Of a DNA stretch of 64,000 nt, positions 7,628-17,601 are shown piece after piece. The stretch is from Undibacterium pigrum (GTDB taxonomy: Bacteria; Pseudomonadota; Gammaproteobacteria; Burkholderiales; Burkholderiaceae_D). The first letter of the stretch is position 1; each line of letters starts with the position of its first letter. Under the pieces are notes generated by a model that saw nothing but the letters and a program-made list of their open reading frames with translations, was not told the DNA's origin and did not search any database. The position numbers and the translations under genes are program-made. Location of the stretch: positions 620,001-684,000 of the forward strand of contig NZ_QJKB01000001.1 of the NCBI RefSeq assembly GCF_003201815.1. The letters are read 5' to 3'.

Positions 7628-9262
7628 ATGACATTGTCCCAAATGCAGGCACGCATTTTGATCATTGACGATGAAACAGCACATTTGCAAGCCTTATGTG
7701 ACCTGTTGCGTGACCATAATTATGTGACTACCGGGTTTGCCAATGGCATTGAAGCACTCGCTTGTTTGCGTAGCAACAGCTTTGATTTGTTGCTGACAGA
7801 TCTGATGATGCCGGGCATCGATGGTATTGCCATGGTTGAGGCCGCGCGCAATATTGATCCTGATCTCGCATGCATAGTAATGACAGGCGAGGGTAGTATC
7901 GCCTCTGCAGTCAAGGCGATGAAAGTTGGTGCGCTCGACTACATTATCAAGCCTTTTAAAATATCTTCTATATTGCCGGTACTGGCGCGTGCCATGGAAA
8001 CGCGTCAATTGCGCATGGCAAATGCCAAGCTTGAACTCCAGTTGCGCGAGCATACAATAGAACTGGTCGCGCTCAATAAAGACCTGGAGCAAGCCAGGAT
8101 GCAAGCCGATATAGCCAATCGCGCGAAATCTACTTTCCTTTCCAATATGAGTCATGAGTTGCGTACCCCACTCAATGCAATACTGGGCTTTGCTCAAATT
8201 CTGGCATCTCCCAACCTGCAAACCAGCCTGGAAGAAAAAAAGGAATTTGCTCAGCATATAGAAGAAGCTGGCAGTCACTTGCTGACGCTGATCAATGAAA
8301 TTCTTGATCTGGCAAAAGTGGAGTCTGGCTCGATGAAGTTGGCTGTCGAGGTAATCACAATAGATGATATTTTCGCAGAATGCAGCACCATGATAGAGCC
8401 ACTGGCGCAAAAACGTGGAATCAGTGTTCATTTTGAAAAAGATACACATTTACTGGTGCATGCAGATCGTATTCGCATCAAGCAGGTATTGATCAATCTC
8501 TTGTCGAATGCGATCAAATACAACCGTGACAACGGTCAGGTGAATGTCGCAGCGCATGTCGAAGCAGATAATATTGTTTGTATCCAGGTGATAGACACAG
8601 GCATAGGTTTGAGCGCCATGCAACTGGAAACCATTTTTCAACCTTTTAACCGGCTTGGAAGAGAGGTTTTTAATGAAGAGGGGACTGGTATAGGCTTATC
8701 TTTGGTCAAACATTTGGTGGAGGCAATGCAAGGTAGTATAGGTATACACAGTCAGGTAGGCGTGGGCAGTACCTTCTGGGTTAAGTTCCCCGGTACTACG
8801 TCTTCTGGAGGCAGGCCACCAAGCCCCAGGGAAGTGGTTTATGACACCACTGTACCGAAAAAGACTAAAAAGCATAAATCCCTGCTGTATGTTGAAGACA
8901 ATCCTACTAATTTGAGATTGGTCGCCGAGTTGATACGTCTGCGCGCTGACGTGGTGTTGCTGACTGCAACTGACGGTTTGTTGGGCATAGAGCAAGCACG
9001 CCTGCATTTGCCAGATGTTATTTTGATGGATATTAATTTGCCTGGTATTGATGGAATAGAGACTCGCCGGTTTTTGTACGATGACCCTAGAACCAGACAC
9101 ATTCCCGTCATAGCAGTGACAGCAAATGCGATGCCTGCCGACCTTGAAAGAGGAAGTGTTGCAGGTTTTTTTTCTTATATCACCAAGCCCATCGATATTG
9201 AGCAATTTGGCAGCGTGATAGATAAGGCGATGGAGTTTGCTGCAAATAGAAAATTGAATTAA
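7628..9262 (+). CDS. Hybrid sensor kinase, REC-HisKA-HATPase-REC
   Basis: A 544-residue soluble protein: N-terminal receiver (about 8-120, phospho-acceptor D58 in LLLTDLMMPGIDG), a short coiled segment (~125-165), HisKA with H176 in SNMSHELRTPLNAI, HATPase_c with the N box NLLSNAIKYN and G box GTGIGLSLVKHL, and a second receiver (about 418-535, D468 in ILMDINLPGIDG). There is no sensory or membrane domain, so input must come by phosphotransfer or protein contact at the first receiver. No cognate response regulator lies next to it. Confidence 0.92.
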   Translation: MTLSQMQARILIIDDETAHLQALCDLLRDHNYVTTGFANGIEALACLRSNSFDLLLTDLMMPGIDGIAMVEAARNIDPDLACIVMTGEGSIASAVKAMKVGALDYIIKPFKISSILPVLARAMETRQLRMANAKLELQLREHTIELVALNKDLEQARMQADIANRAKSTFLSNMSHELRTPLNAILGFAQILASPNLQTSLEEKKEFAQHIEEAGSHLLTLINEILDLAKVESGSMKLAVEVITIDDIFAECSTMIEPLAQKRGISVHFEKDTHLLVHADRIRIKQVLINLLSNAIKYNRDNGQVNVAAHVEADNIVCIQVIDTGIGLSAMQLETIFQPFNRLGREVFNEEGTGIGLSLVKHLVEAMQGSIGIHSQVGVGSTFWVKFPGTTSSGGRPPSPREVVYDTTVPKKTKKHKSLLYVEDNPTNLRLVAELIRLRADVVLLTATDGLLGIEQARLHLPDVILMDINLPGIDGIETRRFLYDDPRTRHIPVIAVTANAMPADLERGSVAGFFSYITKPIDIEQFGSVIDKAMEFAANRKLN

Positions 9263-9341
9263 TGCTCCAGTACTTGTCTGCGAACTATGTCCAGTAGTGT
9301 TTTTGTCGGTATTTCTGTTATCTTTTTAAAAAGGGACTGCC

Positions 9342-10037
9342 ATGGAACAAACATCAGCACCTGGCCTTGCACACATAGATCGTTGGCAAAAAAATCGGCA
9401 AAAAGCATTTAAGGCAATCCCGCCTACAGGCAAAACGGTGAAATATCTGGGGAAAGAGTTCCTGGTATTTCCCGAAACATTTTGGCCATTCACGGACAGC
9501 CAGCCATTGGTCCAAAGTTTTAAAATCAACAAAGGTGATAGCGTTCTCGACGTGGGCACTGGTTCTGGTGTTATCGCCATTTTTGCTTGCTATGGTGGCG
9601 CCAGCAAAGTCACTGCGGTAGATATCAATCCGGCTGCAATTAAAAGCGCCAGACATAATGCCAAATTGCATGGTTTTGACAAGCTGATGACTGTCAAAAA
9701 GTCCAACCTCTTTCAAGCGCTTAAGGATGAGCAGTTTGATGTGATCACGGCCAACCTGCCATTTCGCAACAAACCTGCACCAGATGTGGTAGCGCGTTCG
9801 CAGTGGGATACTGATTTCAAAACGAACACCCAGTTTTTTGCAGATGTGGGCAAGCATTTGAAACCTGGCGGGCGTATTTATTTTGCCCAATCCAATTTTG
9901 GTGCCATTGCAGAGATTAAGGCTCTGGCCAAAGCTGCTGGATTTAGCGTCAGAACAATGGCAAGTGCCGCTGCCGACAAGGCAGAAACCAGAAAGTTTTA
10001 TGCCTTCGTGATGAGGCGTGCACAGCCAGCGGTGTAA
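9342..10037 (+). CDS. Class I SAM-dependent methyltransferase (small-domain, N-L-P-F motif)
   Basis: 231 residues. Motif I is LDVGTGSGVIAIFA (D70-G75), followed by the acidic loop VTAVDIN and a catalytic-loop motif NLPF at 138-141 in the position of the NPPY/NPPF of N-methyltransferases of the HemK/RsmC type. It has an AGGGA ribosome-binding site and is the first gene of a three-gene overlapping operon; its stop codon shares one base with the ATG of the sulfotransferase. Substrate unknown: an amide, amine or guanidine nitrogen would fit the motif class, but this is inference. Confidence 0.82.
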   Translation: MEQTSAPGLAHIDRWQKNRQKAFKAIPPTGKTVKYLGKEFLVFPETFWPFTDSQPLVQSFKINKGDSVLDVGTGSGVIAIFACYGGASKVTAVDINPAAIKSARHNAKLHGFDKLMTVKKSNLFQALKDEQFDVITANLPFRNKPAPDVVARSQWDTDFKTNTQFFADVGKHLKPGGRIYFAQSNFGAIAEIKALAKAAGFSVRTMASAAADKAETRKFYAFVMRRAQPAV

Positions 10038-11275
10038 TGATGAACATCATCGACACTGTTAATGATCTGCGTCAGATAGCGCACACAGATATTGCCTCGC
10101 AGGTCAAACATGTAGCTGTCATTCTGACTGCACCCAGATCAGGTTCCAGCCTGTTAAAAAGTGTTTTGTCTGTTCATCCCGATATTGCTTCCCTGGATGG
10201 CGAGATGGAACCATTTCTGGCCTTGAGCAGAAATGGTTTTGGAAATAATGCAGACAGCGATGCCTTCAAGCAACTGAATAACCGGGATGTATTGCTGGAC
10301 AATATCTTTGATGATATGACTTTGCCTGCCGGGGGCAATCCTGAATATGATTACCTCAAAAATCGATGGAGAAAACGCTTGCTACTGCAATTCCCGGCTT
10401 TGTTTTCTGAGGCTGGCGTATATGCGCAACTTCTGCAGGATCTGGATGCTATTTTCGATCAAGCCAAAGAGCAGCAAATCCAGGGGGAGGCAATGTTGCA
10501 GGACCTGATACTTGCCAAGGTTTTCAAAAGTCAAACCTGGCGACTGGATTACTATGATGGTAAAAAGAATCCTTTGGCAAATCACTGTTTTAATGAATCG
10601 ATGAAATTAGAGGAGCCTCCGTTTGTACTCCCGCGCCATTACCGGCGGCAATTCAGATCTTGCGATGCGGAAGAAAAGACTTTGCTCTTTAAAACACCTC
10701 CAGACGTGTATAGGCTGGGGATATATGAACAATTATTTCCGAACGCACAAATCAGGTATCTGCATCTGACCAGAGGTTACGCGCAATCAGTTAATGGGCT
10801 CATGGATGGCTGGTTATCACCTGTTGCTTTCTTTTCACGCGATATGGAAAATGCTGGCGTCAATCTGTCCATCAAGGGCTATTCAAATCTCGCTGGCTTT
10901 GGTAAACGCTGGTGGAAATTTGATTTGCCACCTAACTGGAAAGACTATACCAACGCCAGTCTGGAAGAAGTTTGCCTGAATCAGTGGTTGTCTGCCCATC
11001 AGGCTATTTTTGCTAGCGGGGTTGGCGCATTGTCCGTTTCTTTTGAAGATTTTTTATCAAAACCGGCAGCGGTCATCAAACAAATAACTTCCTATCTGGG
11101 TTTGCGCGAAATGCCTGGTTTGCCTGCGTTTCCAGTGACTATGGCGACTGAAGCGCCCCGGATAAGGCGTTGGCAAAAGCGTGAAGAGAGTCTGATGCGC
11201 CTGGGGGAAAGAGTAGATGTAAAAAAAATGATGGGCGAACTGGCTTATGAAATGAATCCCGATACCTGGTTATGA
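10037..11275 (+). CDS. Sulfotransferase family protein
   Basis: About 412 residues (or 411 from the second ATG). The PAPS 5'-phosphosulfate loop is TAPRSGSSLLKSVL (P33-S38), and IRYLHLTRGYAQSVNGL corresponds to the 3'-phosphate-binding region. The fold therefore supports PAPS-dependent sulfation of a small molecule or sugar. No signal peptide, so cytoplasmic. It overlaps the methyltransferase by one base and the next gene by four (ATGA), so all three are translationally coupled. Acceptor unknown. Confidence 0.82.
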   Translation: MMNIIDTVNDLRQIAHTDIASQVKHVAVILTAPRSGSSLLKSVLSVHPDIASLDGEMEPFLALSRNGFGNNADSDAFKQLNNRDVLLDNIFDDMTLPAGGNPEYDYLKNRWRKRLLLQFPALFSEAGVYAQLLQDLDAIFDQAKEQQIQGEAMLQDLILAKVFKSQTWRLDYYDGKKNPLANHCFNESMKLEEPPFVLPRHYRRQFRSCDAEEKTLLFKTPPDVYRLGIYEQLFPNAQIRYLHLTRGYAQSVNGLMDGWLSPVAFFSRDMENAGVNLSIKGYSNLAGFGKRWWKFDLPPNWKDYTNASLEEVCLNQWLSAHQAIFASGVGALSVSFEDFLSKPAAVIKQITSYLGLREMPGLPAFPVTMATEAPRIRRWQKREESLMRLGERVDVKKMMGELAYEMNPDTWL

Positions 11276-12087
11276 ACACGTATCTGCTCATCCCATTTTT
11301 AACAGGGCAAAGACGGGATGGACTGGGGCGCGTCAACGATGTCAGTACCCACCCATGGGAAATAGTTGATATCCCGCAATTCAAAGAAACTTCGATCAGT
11401 GATGCAAATGAAAAGTTGCACAGGATGGGCCACATCTATGCATCACTCGCGGACAAGGTACAGCAAAGCATTTCACTTGGAAACCGTCCGGTTTGCATTG
11501 CTGGCGATTGCTTTTCGGCCTTGGGCGTACTTGCCGGATTACAAAAGGCTGGGGCAGCGCCAGACCGGATTGTCTGGCTGGATGCGCATGGAGACTTTCA
11601 TATCTGGGGTACGACAATAAGCAAGTACCTTGGGGGTATGCCTTTGGGTATGATGGTAGGTAGACGAGACCGGCGTGAAGGTGGTCGGGACTCGGTCGGA
11701 GCCTTTATAAATACAATTGGCCTCACCGCTTATCCCGAGGAAAACATTGTACTTTCCGATGCCCGTGATCTTGATCCCGGAGAAAAGGAGGCGCTGGAAA
11801 GCTCGAATATTGTCACCTGCAAAATTGAGAATATCCATCAATATCTGTCTCATCGAGAAAACATCCATCTGCATTTTGATACGGATGTGATTGATGACAG
11901 GGCAAAGTTGCCTGCATTAAAGTATCATGTAAACCAGGGGCCCTCGAGAGAGGACATATTGTCGCTTTTCCGCACTTTACGCCAATACAAGCTGACAGCC
12001 ATATCGGTTTCAGCCTGGCATGAAGAACACGATATGGATAATAAAACTGCAATTTCTTGCCTAAGCTTACTAAAAGAACTAGAATGA
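11272..12087 (+). CDS. Arginase/ureohydrolase-fold protein with a variant metal site
   Basis: 271 residues. It keeps the metal-binding core DAHGDFH (D104, H106, D108) and HFDTDVIDD (D203, D205, D208) of the arginase/agmatinase fold. The first ligand motif is AGDC instead of GGDH, so Cys80 stands where true arginases have a Mn-binding His. I recall other uncharacterised ureohydrolase homologues with GDC, so this may be a subfamily trait. Likely hydrolyses a guanidino or amide C-N bond; substrate unknown. It is the last gene of the methyltransferase-sulfotransferase operon. Confidence 0.8.
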   Translation: MNTYLLIPFLTGQRRDGLGRVNDVSTHPWEIVDIPQFKETSISDANEKLHRMGHIYASLADKVQQSISLGNRPVCIAGDCFSALGVLAGLQKAGAAPDRIVWLDAHGDFHIWGTTISKYLGGMPLGMMVGRRDRREGGRDSVGAFINTIGLTAYPEENIVLSDARDLDPGEKEALESSNIVTCKIENIHQYLSHRENIHLHFDTDVIDDRAKLPALKYHVNQGPSREDILSLFRTLRQYKLTAISVSAWHEEHDMDNKTAISCLSLLKELE

Positions 12088-12241
12088 AAGTTATTATTTT
12101 ATACACTTTTTGGTAGGAATGCTGTCAATCGAATAGTTCCTCACACTACACATATGTTAAATCACCTTGGTTTCAGCGTAGCTGTAGCACATCTCCACTA
12201 TTAAAAAGAGCTTACTGAGCAACTTAAATGAGGAAATCAGC

Positions 12242-13285
12242 ATGACGAGTGTGAAGTCCGGGCGATTGAATTTCAAGACTGTTGTGGTCTGGTTTGCTTG
12301 CCTTCTTTTAGCAGTGCTTTTGTCTGGCCTGATTTATCTTGGGCTGACACGCTCAGCAACTCCTTCCGGGTCGCCATTGGAACAAGTCATCATCGCTACC
12401 AATACTGAATATGTAGGCACATGTTCGATTACTACTGCCAGGGAAAGAGGATATTTCGCTAAAGAAGGGATAGTCGTTCTGATCCAATCGCATTCCACAG
12501 GCAAAGCAGCGATGGAAGCAGTCTTGCAAGGGCATGCAAACCTGGGGACAGTTGCGGATATTCCCGTTATGTTTGCAGGCCTGGACCAAAGGCCAGTCTC
12601 TGTCATCGCCACTATATTTAAAAATGAAAAAGACCACGGCATTATAGGGCGTCGGGACAGGGGCATACTCGAGCCAGCGAATCTTAAAGGCAAGCGAGTT
12701 GGCGTAACACTCAGTACATCAGGCCACTTTACCTTGAGTGCCTTCTTGAATCGTCAAAAATTATCGGTCAAGGATGTCACCATGATCAACTATAAACCTG
12801 AGGAATTTGCCGATGCCATAGAGCGTGGTGAGGTTGATGCTGTAGCATCCTGGGAGCCATTTTTGAATACCATGTTGAATCGTCTGGGTAGCAATGGCGT
12901 GGCTTTCTACGGCAAAGATGTCTATGAGAGTTTATATAATGTCGTTGGCATGCGCAGCTACATATCCAGCCAGCCAGAAACCATACGCAAAGTACTACGC
13001 GCACTGGATCAGGGCAGTCAGTATTGTAATGAAATGCCAGATGCTGCCCGGGCCATACATGAATCGGGCAAAAAATCCAATACCAAGGACCAGAAAGCTG
13101 CCTGGGCTACTTACCGCTTCGAAATTGGTCTTGACCAGGGTTTATTGCTGGCGTTGGAAGACCAGGCAAGATGGGCTATCAAGAATAAACTGACGAATAA
13201 AACCGAAGTACCTAATTATCTGGACTATGTTTATCTGGATGGCATGGAAAAAATTAAACCGGCGGCAGTGACCATCATACATTGA
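12242..13285 (+). CDS. Membrane-anchored NitT/TauT-type (NMT1/THI5-like) substrate-binding protein
   Basis: 347 residues. One N-terminal hydrophobic segment (about 14-36), then a periplasmic-binding type II fold: EYVGTCSITTARERGYFAKEG, the phosphate/sulfonate-type loop HSTGKAAMEAVLQGHANLG, and KGKRVGVTLSTSGHF. GAGGAAA precedes the ATG. No permease or ATPase gene is adjacent; instead the gene is followed nine bases later by a hybrid histidine kinase, so the protein is probably the ligand-sensing partner of that kinase. The ligand is unknown (nitrate, sulfonate or pyrimidine-like ligands are typical of the family). Confidence 0.85.
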   Translation: MTSVKSGRLNFKTVVVWFACLLLAVLLSGLIYLGLTRSATPSGSPLEQVIIATNTEYVGTCSITTARERGYFAKEGIVVLIQSHSTGKAAMEAVLQGHANLGTVADIPVMFAGLDQRPVSVIATIFKNEKDHGIIGRRDRGILEPANLKGKRVGVTLSTSGHFTLSAFLNRQKLSVKDVTMINYKPEEFADAIERGEVDAVASWEPFLNTMLNRLGSNGVAFYGKDVYESLYNVVGMRSYISSQPETIRKVLRALDQGSQYCNEMPDAARAIHESGKKSNTKDQKAAWATYRFEIGLDQGLLLALEDQARWAIKNKLTNKTEVPNYLDYVYLDGMEKIKPAAVTIIH

Positions 13286-13294
13286 GATTCCAAA

Positions 13295-15817
13295 GTGAAA
13301 ATTTCAACTCGTCTGAAATTTGCGGAATTAATTTCTTTGGCAATCGTTGCCATCATCGTGGTGATTTTGTTGTCCACTACCTTGCAGATGAAAAGGGAAA
13401 TTGCAAAAAATGAAGCCGCAGGCGAGTTACTGCAGGCAGTGACTTCCTTACGTTATCTGACGGTGGAATATGCATTGCGCCATGATGAACGCACCAGAGC
13501 GCAATGGCAATTGCGCAGCAATTCGCTGTCCAAACGTCTTGCCAGTACTGAAGAATTTACTGGTCCGGCAGAAACAGAAAGCATTTCAGATTTGAGAAGT
13601 GCCAACGAAAATATAGCGGCATTGTTTACCCTGCTCGTCAACAATCACCATGAACTGTTACGCGAGCGTGGGAAGGAAGAGATACTCGAAGAACTGGAAT
13701 CTCGCCTGATGGGGCAAATCACCAACAAAACTCAGGCCATGATATCCGAGGCACTGAGTTTGTCTGATCAAAGCCGTATCGGGGCCTTGAATGCGCAGCA
13801 ACGGGCTTTCAATGCAGTGATACTGTTCGGTGGCATTGTCGTACTGGTTGTGACCGTCACTATCTATATTACGCTTAGAAGCGTCAGTCGCCCGCTGGAA
13901 AGAATGCGGGAGGGGACGGCTATTGTTGGTGCTGGCAATCTCGATTTCTCACTGGGTTTTCAAAGCCAGGATGAAATAGGGGATTTGGCCCGTGCCTTTG
14001 ATGGCATGACAGAAAAACTTAAACTGACAACGGTGTCACGCGATTCGCTGGCAGATATCAATGCTGCCCTGCAAGCAGAAATCATTGAGCGCCAGCAGAT
14101 TGAGAAAAAAGCTCAGGCGCAGCTTGCCCGTCTGAACTTGTTGCATCAGATTACCCGCTCCATAGGAGAGCGACAGGATTTGCGCAGTATTTTTCAGGTG
14201 GTCATCCGTAGCCTGGAAGATCATTTACCTGTCGATTTCAGCTGCGTCTGCCTGTATAACCAGGAAACAAATTTGCTGCTGGTTACCAGTGTCGGTCTGC
14301 ACAGTGAAGCTTTGGCACAGGAATTGTCGATGACAAAAAATTCCCAGGTATCAATTGATGAGAATGGTTTGTCGCGCTGTGTCCATGGTGAACTTGTATA
14401 TGAGGCGGATATCAGCAAGATTGATTTTCCTTTCCCGCAAAGAATGGCAAGCGGTGGTTTGCGTGCGCTGGTGATGGCCCCTTTGCGCGCGGAAAGCACC
14501 GTTTTTGGTGTGCTGGTTGTGGCAAAGCGACAAGCACACAGTTTTAATAGTGGCGAGTGTGAATTCTTGCGACAATTAAGTGAGCATGTCGCCCTCGCTG
14601 CCAATCAGGCACAACTGTATACTGCACTACAGCAAGCTTATGATGATTTGCGCCAGACTCAGCAATCCATCATGCAGCAGGAACGTTTGCGTGCGCTGGG
14701 GCAGATGGCGAGTGGTATTGCACATGACATCAATAACGCAATCTCTCCCGTTGCGCTTTATACCGAGTCCTTGCTCGAAACGGAAAAAAATCTCAGTACC
14801 AAGGGCCGCAATTATCTGGAAGTCATTTCACGTGCAATAGATGATGTGGCGGCTACCGTTGCCAGGATGCGAGAATTTTACCGCCAGCGCGCACCTCAGT
14901 TGACACTATCGCCTGTCAATGTCAATAGCCTGGTGCAGCAAGTCATCGACCTGACACGTGCAAGATGGAGTGATATGCCTCAGCAACGCGGCATCGTTAT
15001 TAGCGTTCAGACTGAATTCGCGCTGGATTTGCCCGATATCATGGGCGTGCATGGCGAAATTCGCGAGGCTTTGACCAATTTGATTTTTAATGCAGTAGAT
15101 GCAATGCCAGAGGGTGGCACCCTGACATTGCGTACCAGCGTGGTACAGGATCTGCTTAAATCAACAAAAGAAGTCATTTTGAAGCAGGTTTGCATTGACG
15201 TTTGCGACACTGGTATAGGCATGTCTGATGACACCCGGCGTCGTTGCCTTGAACCTTTTTTTACAACCAAAGGGGAACGTGGCACTGGCTTGGGTCTGGC
15301 CATGGTTTATGGCATGATAGAAAGACATAGTGCGCACATAGAAATACTGACTGAAATTGGCAAAGGCACGACCATGCGCATGAGTTTCCTGGTGCCGACT
15401 ACGGCGAGCTCAGTATCGCATTCTCCTGCGCCGGATATTATTCCCACACAAAGGCGCATCCTGGTGGTTGATGATGATCCCATGGTACTTAAATCTCTGC
15501 GTGACATACTGGAAATTGATGGTCACAGCGTTATCTCGGCAGATGGTGGTCAGGCAGGGATAGATTCGTTCAAAGCCGCGCACGAGCAAGGGGATTCATT
15601 TGCGGTTGTCATCACTGATTTGGGTATGCCGTATGTAGATGGTCGCAAGCTCGCCAGTTCGATCAAGCAGCTATCGCCAGATACCCCCATTATCATGTTG
15701 ACTGGTTGGGGGCAGCGTCTGGTTGAAGATGGTGACTCGCCATCGCAAGTGGATTGTGTCTTGAGCAAACCACCAAAATTGTCAGAGCTGAGAGAGGCGC
15801 TCAGGAAAATACTATAA
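13295..15817 (+). CDS. Hybrid histidine kinase: TM-HAMP-GAF-HisKA-HATPase-REC
   Basis: 840 residues from a GTG start. Two membrane segments (about 9-30 and 173-195) bracket a ~140-residue helical periplasmic region; HAMP ~196-248; coiled linker; GAF ~285-440; HisKA with H477 in MASGIAHDINNAISPV; HATPase_c with N box NLIFNAVDAMPEGG and G box GERGTGLGLAMVYGM; C-terminal REC with D775 (VITDLGMPYVDG). The HDINN-type H box is that of kinases related to NtrB. Coupled to the binding-protein gene directly upstream. No separate output regulator is adjacent. Confidence 0.92.
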   Translation: MKISTRLKFAELISLAIVAIIVVILLSTTLQMKREIAKNEAAGELLQAVTSLRYLTVEYALRHDERTRAQWQLRSNSLSKRLASTEEFTGPAETESISDLRSANENIAALFTLLVNNHHELLRERGKEEILEELESRLMGQITNKTQAMISEALSLSDQSRIGALNAQQRAFNAVILFGGIVVLVVTVTIYITLRSVSRPLERMREGTAIVGAGNLDFSLGFQSQDEIGDLARAFDGMTEKLKLTTVSRDSLADINAALQAEIIERQQIEKKAQAQLARLNLLHQITRSIGERQDLRSIFQVVIRSLEDHLPVDFSCVCLYNQETNLLLVTSVGLHSEALAQELSMTKNSQVSIDENGLSRCVHGELVYEADISKIDFPFPQRMASGGLRALVMAPLRAESTVFGVLVVAKRQAHSFNSGECEFLRQLSEHVALAANQAQLYTALQQAYDDLRQTQQSIMQQERLRALGQMASGIAHDINNAISPVALYTESLLETEKNLSTKGRNYLEVISRAIDDVAATVARMREFYRQRAPQLTLSPVNVNSLVQQVIDLTRARWSDMPQQRGIVISVQTEFALDLPDIMGVHGEIREALTNLIFNAVDAMPEGGTLTLRTSVVQDLLKSTKEVILKQVCIDVCDTGIGMSDDTRRRCLEPFFTTKGERGTGLGLAMVYGMIERHSAHIEILTEIGKGTTMRMSFLVPTTASSVSHSPAPDIIPTQRRILVVDDDPMVLKSLRDILEIDGHSVISADGGQAGIDSFKAAHEQGDSFAVVITDLGMPYVDGRKLASSIKQLSPDTPIIMLTGWGQRLVEDGDSPSQVDCVLSKPPKLSELREALRKIL

Positions 15818-15867
15818 AAACGCTGATTTACCGCTGGCTTTGATTTGTAGTAGTTTTGATTTGATTG

Positions 15868-17433
15868 TCAGGTTTTTCCATCGCTTGCACAAACGCGATT
15901 GCGGCCACTAGATTTCGCACGATACAAAGCCTGATCTGCGGCTTCTATTAATTCCAGCGCTTGATTATTTTCACGAACAGGCACAAAGGCATCCACGCCA
16001 GCACTGACTGTGACGACACCGCATGCATTTCCCGCGTGTTTCAAATCCATGCGGAATATGGCCTGCCTTATGCTTTCCGCAACCATCAATGCACCTGCCA
16101 CATCGGTTCCTGGCAATAAAACGACAAGCTCTTCACCTCCATAGCGTGCGCTTAAATCACCTGGACGGTTTTTGCCTGCTGCAACGATCTTGCCTACCTC
16201 GCGCAAGCATTCATCCCCTGCTGCGTGGCCGTAAATGTCGTTGTACTGTTTGAAACAGTCAACATCAATCATGATCAGGGCCAGGGAGCTTCCGTTGCGC
16301 ATCGCACGGGTAAACTCGTCTCTTAGCGTGGTATCAAATTGCCTGCGATTTGCAAGTCCGGTTAAGCCATCCTGCATGGCGAGTTTCTCCAGTGTACGGT
16401 TCATGGATTGCAAAGAATTGCGTGCCAGTAGCAATTCATTTTCTACTTGTGTCCGTAATCTAATTTGCCTGATCAGGCGCGATCCCATGAAGGCCAGGCC
16501 AAGTATGAGCAGCCCCACACCTATAGATTGTATGATTGCATTTGATCGCCAGTCTGCCAATACTTCATCTCGCGATAAGGCTGCAGAAACGACCAGGGGA
16601 TATTTTTCCAGGTGCAGGTAGCTATTGATGCGCGTGATACCGTCCTGTCCTGAAGTAAAGGTTTGTGTACCCATCCTGGCATGGGGGAGGAAATCGCGAA
16701 ATAAGGGCAACTGGGAAATATCCCTGCCTAACGATTTTTCCTCGAATGGTCTCCTCAATAAGAGTGTTCCATTATCCAAAGCGACAAAGATGGCACCGGT
16801 TTGGCCTATCTCAAATTGTTCATAATGTCTTTTGAAGTACTCCATCTTGATTGTTGAAAGCACGACTCCGGCAAAGCTGCCATCGCCGTCATTCAGACGC
16901 CGTGATACTGTCACTATCCATTCGCCTGTGGATTTACTTTTGATTGGTGGACCTATGTGTACGCTACGATCTGCATGTTCACGGTGAAAGATGAAATATT
17001 CCCTGTCCGAGTTATTTGCATTTTGCAGCATCTTCGATTGCGAATTAGCTACCCAGCGACCATTTTTGTCATAAATGAATAAGCCATGAAGTTGTGGTAG
17101 TTCCTGCGCACTCTTGACAAGTAATGTGTGCATGCGATCCATATTGGATTCGGTGATGCCATCCACTTCAACTCTCTCAACCAGACCAACAAGTATGGTG
17201 TCTGCAGCTTTGATGGTATCGTAGGCATGCTGTGCGACAGAGCGCGCCAGATTAGTTGATGCTCTTTCAGTTTCTGCCAACTGCACTTCCCTTGCATGCC
17301 AGGTAACCCAGGCTTGCATTACGATCAGGGAAGCACATACCAGGATTACAAACCCTATAGCAAGTGAGGTCAGGGGGAGTTTTCTTGGGGCCGGGTCAGG
17401 AAGGCCCGTAGAAACTGCACTCATGCTTGTCAT
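15868..17433 (-). CDS. Membrane diguanylate cyclase with periplasmic CACHE sensor
   Basis: 521 residues: TM ~20-42, a periplasmic dCACHE-like domain (~45-295, with [17 protein letters not shown] and [11 protein letters not shown]), TM ~297-319, then GGDEF (~345-515). The active site is YGGEELVV (G432-E435) and an allosteric I-site RxxD is present (R423-D426, five residues upstream), so it should make c-di-GMP with product inhibition. A GAGGAAGGG precedes the start. It is convergent with the hybrid kinase upstream on the plus strand. Confidence 0.92.
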   Translation of the reverse strand: MTSMSAVSTGLPDPAPRKLPLTSLAIGFVILVCASLIVMQAWVTWHAREVQLAETERASTNLARSVAQHAYDTIKAADTILVGLVERVEVDGITESNMDRMHTLLVKSAQELPQLHGLFIYDKNGRWVANSQSKMLQNANNSDREYFIFHREHADRSVHIGPPIKSKSTGEWIVTVSRRLNDGDGSFAGVVLSTIKMEYFKRHYEQFEIGQTGAIFVALDNGTLLLRRPFEEKSLGRDISQLPLFRDFLPHARMGTQTFTSGQDGITRINSYLHLEKYPLVVSAALSRDEVLADWRSNAIIQSIGVGLLILGLAFMGSRLIRQIRLRTQVENELLLARNSLQSMNRTLEKLAMQDGLTGLANRRQFDTTLRDEFTRAMRNGSSLALIMIDVDCFKQYNDIYGHAAGDECLREVGKIVAAGKNRPGDLSARYGGEELVVLLPGTDVAGALMVAESIRQAIFRMDLKHAGNACGVVTVSAGVDAFVPVRENNQALELIEAADQALYRAKSSGRNRVCASDGKT

Positions 17434-17483
17434 GAAATATCCCTTCCTCTGCTAATTACGAGAATTAGAAGTACTATCGGTAA

Positions 17484-17513
17484 ATTATCTAATGAGGTAG
17501 AAAATTAGATAAT
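17484..17513. repeat. Perfect 10-bp inverted repeat between the cyclase and the hydrogenase-like operon
   Basis: ATTATCTAAT and ATTAGATAAT flank a 10-base spacer in the ~170-base AT-rich gap upstream of the cyclase and downstream of the operon ending at 17602. It has no GC core, so it is more likely an operator for the cyclase promoter than a terminator. Confidence 0.5.
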
Positions 17514-17601
17514 AATTATAGTCTTCAAGGATAAAATATGCCCAAATTCTTTTTTTGCTCATGGAATGAGCAAAAATTTATAAGCGACCTTTTACTGTTG
17601 A

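Noticed and set aside
7694..8449. A 251-codon open frame on the minus strand
   Set aside because: It lies wholly antisense to the hybrid kinase whose domains are intact; its translation is rich in His/Cys/Gln as expected of a shadow and has no recognisable domain.
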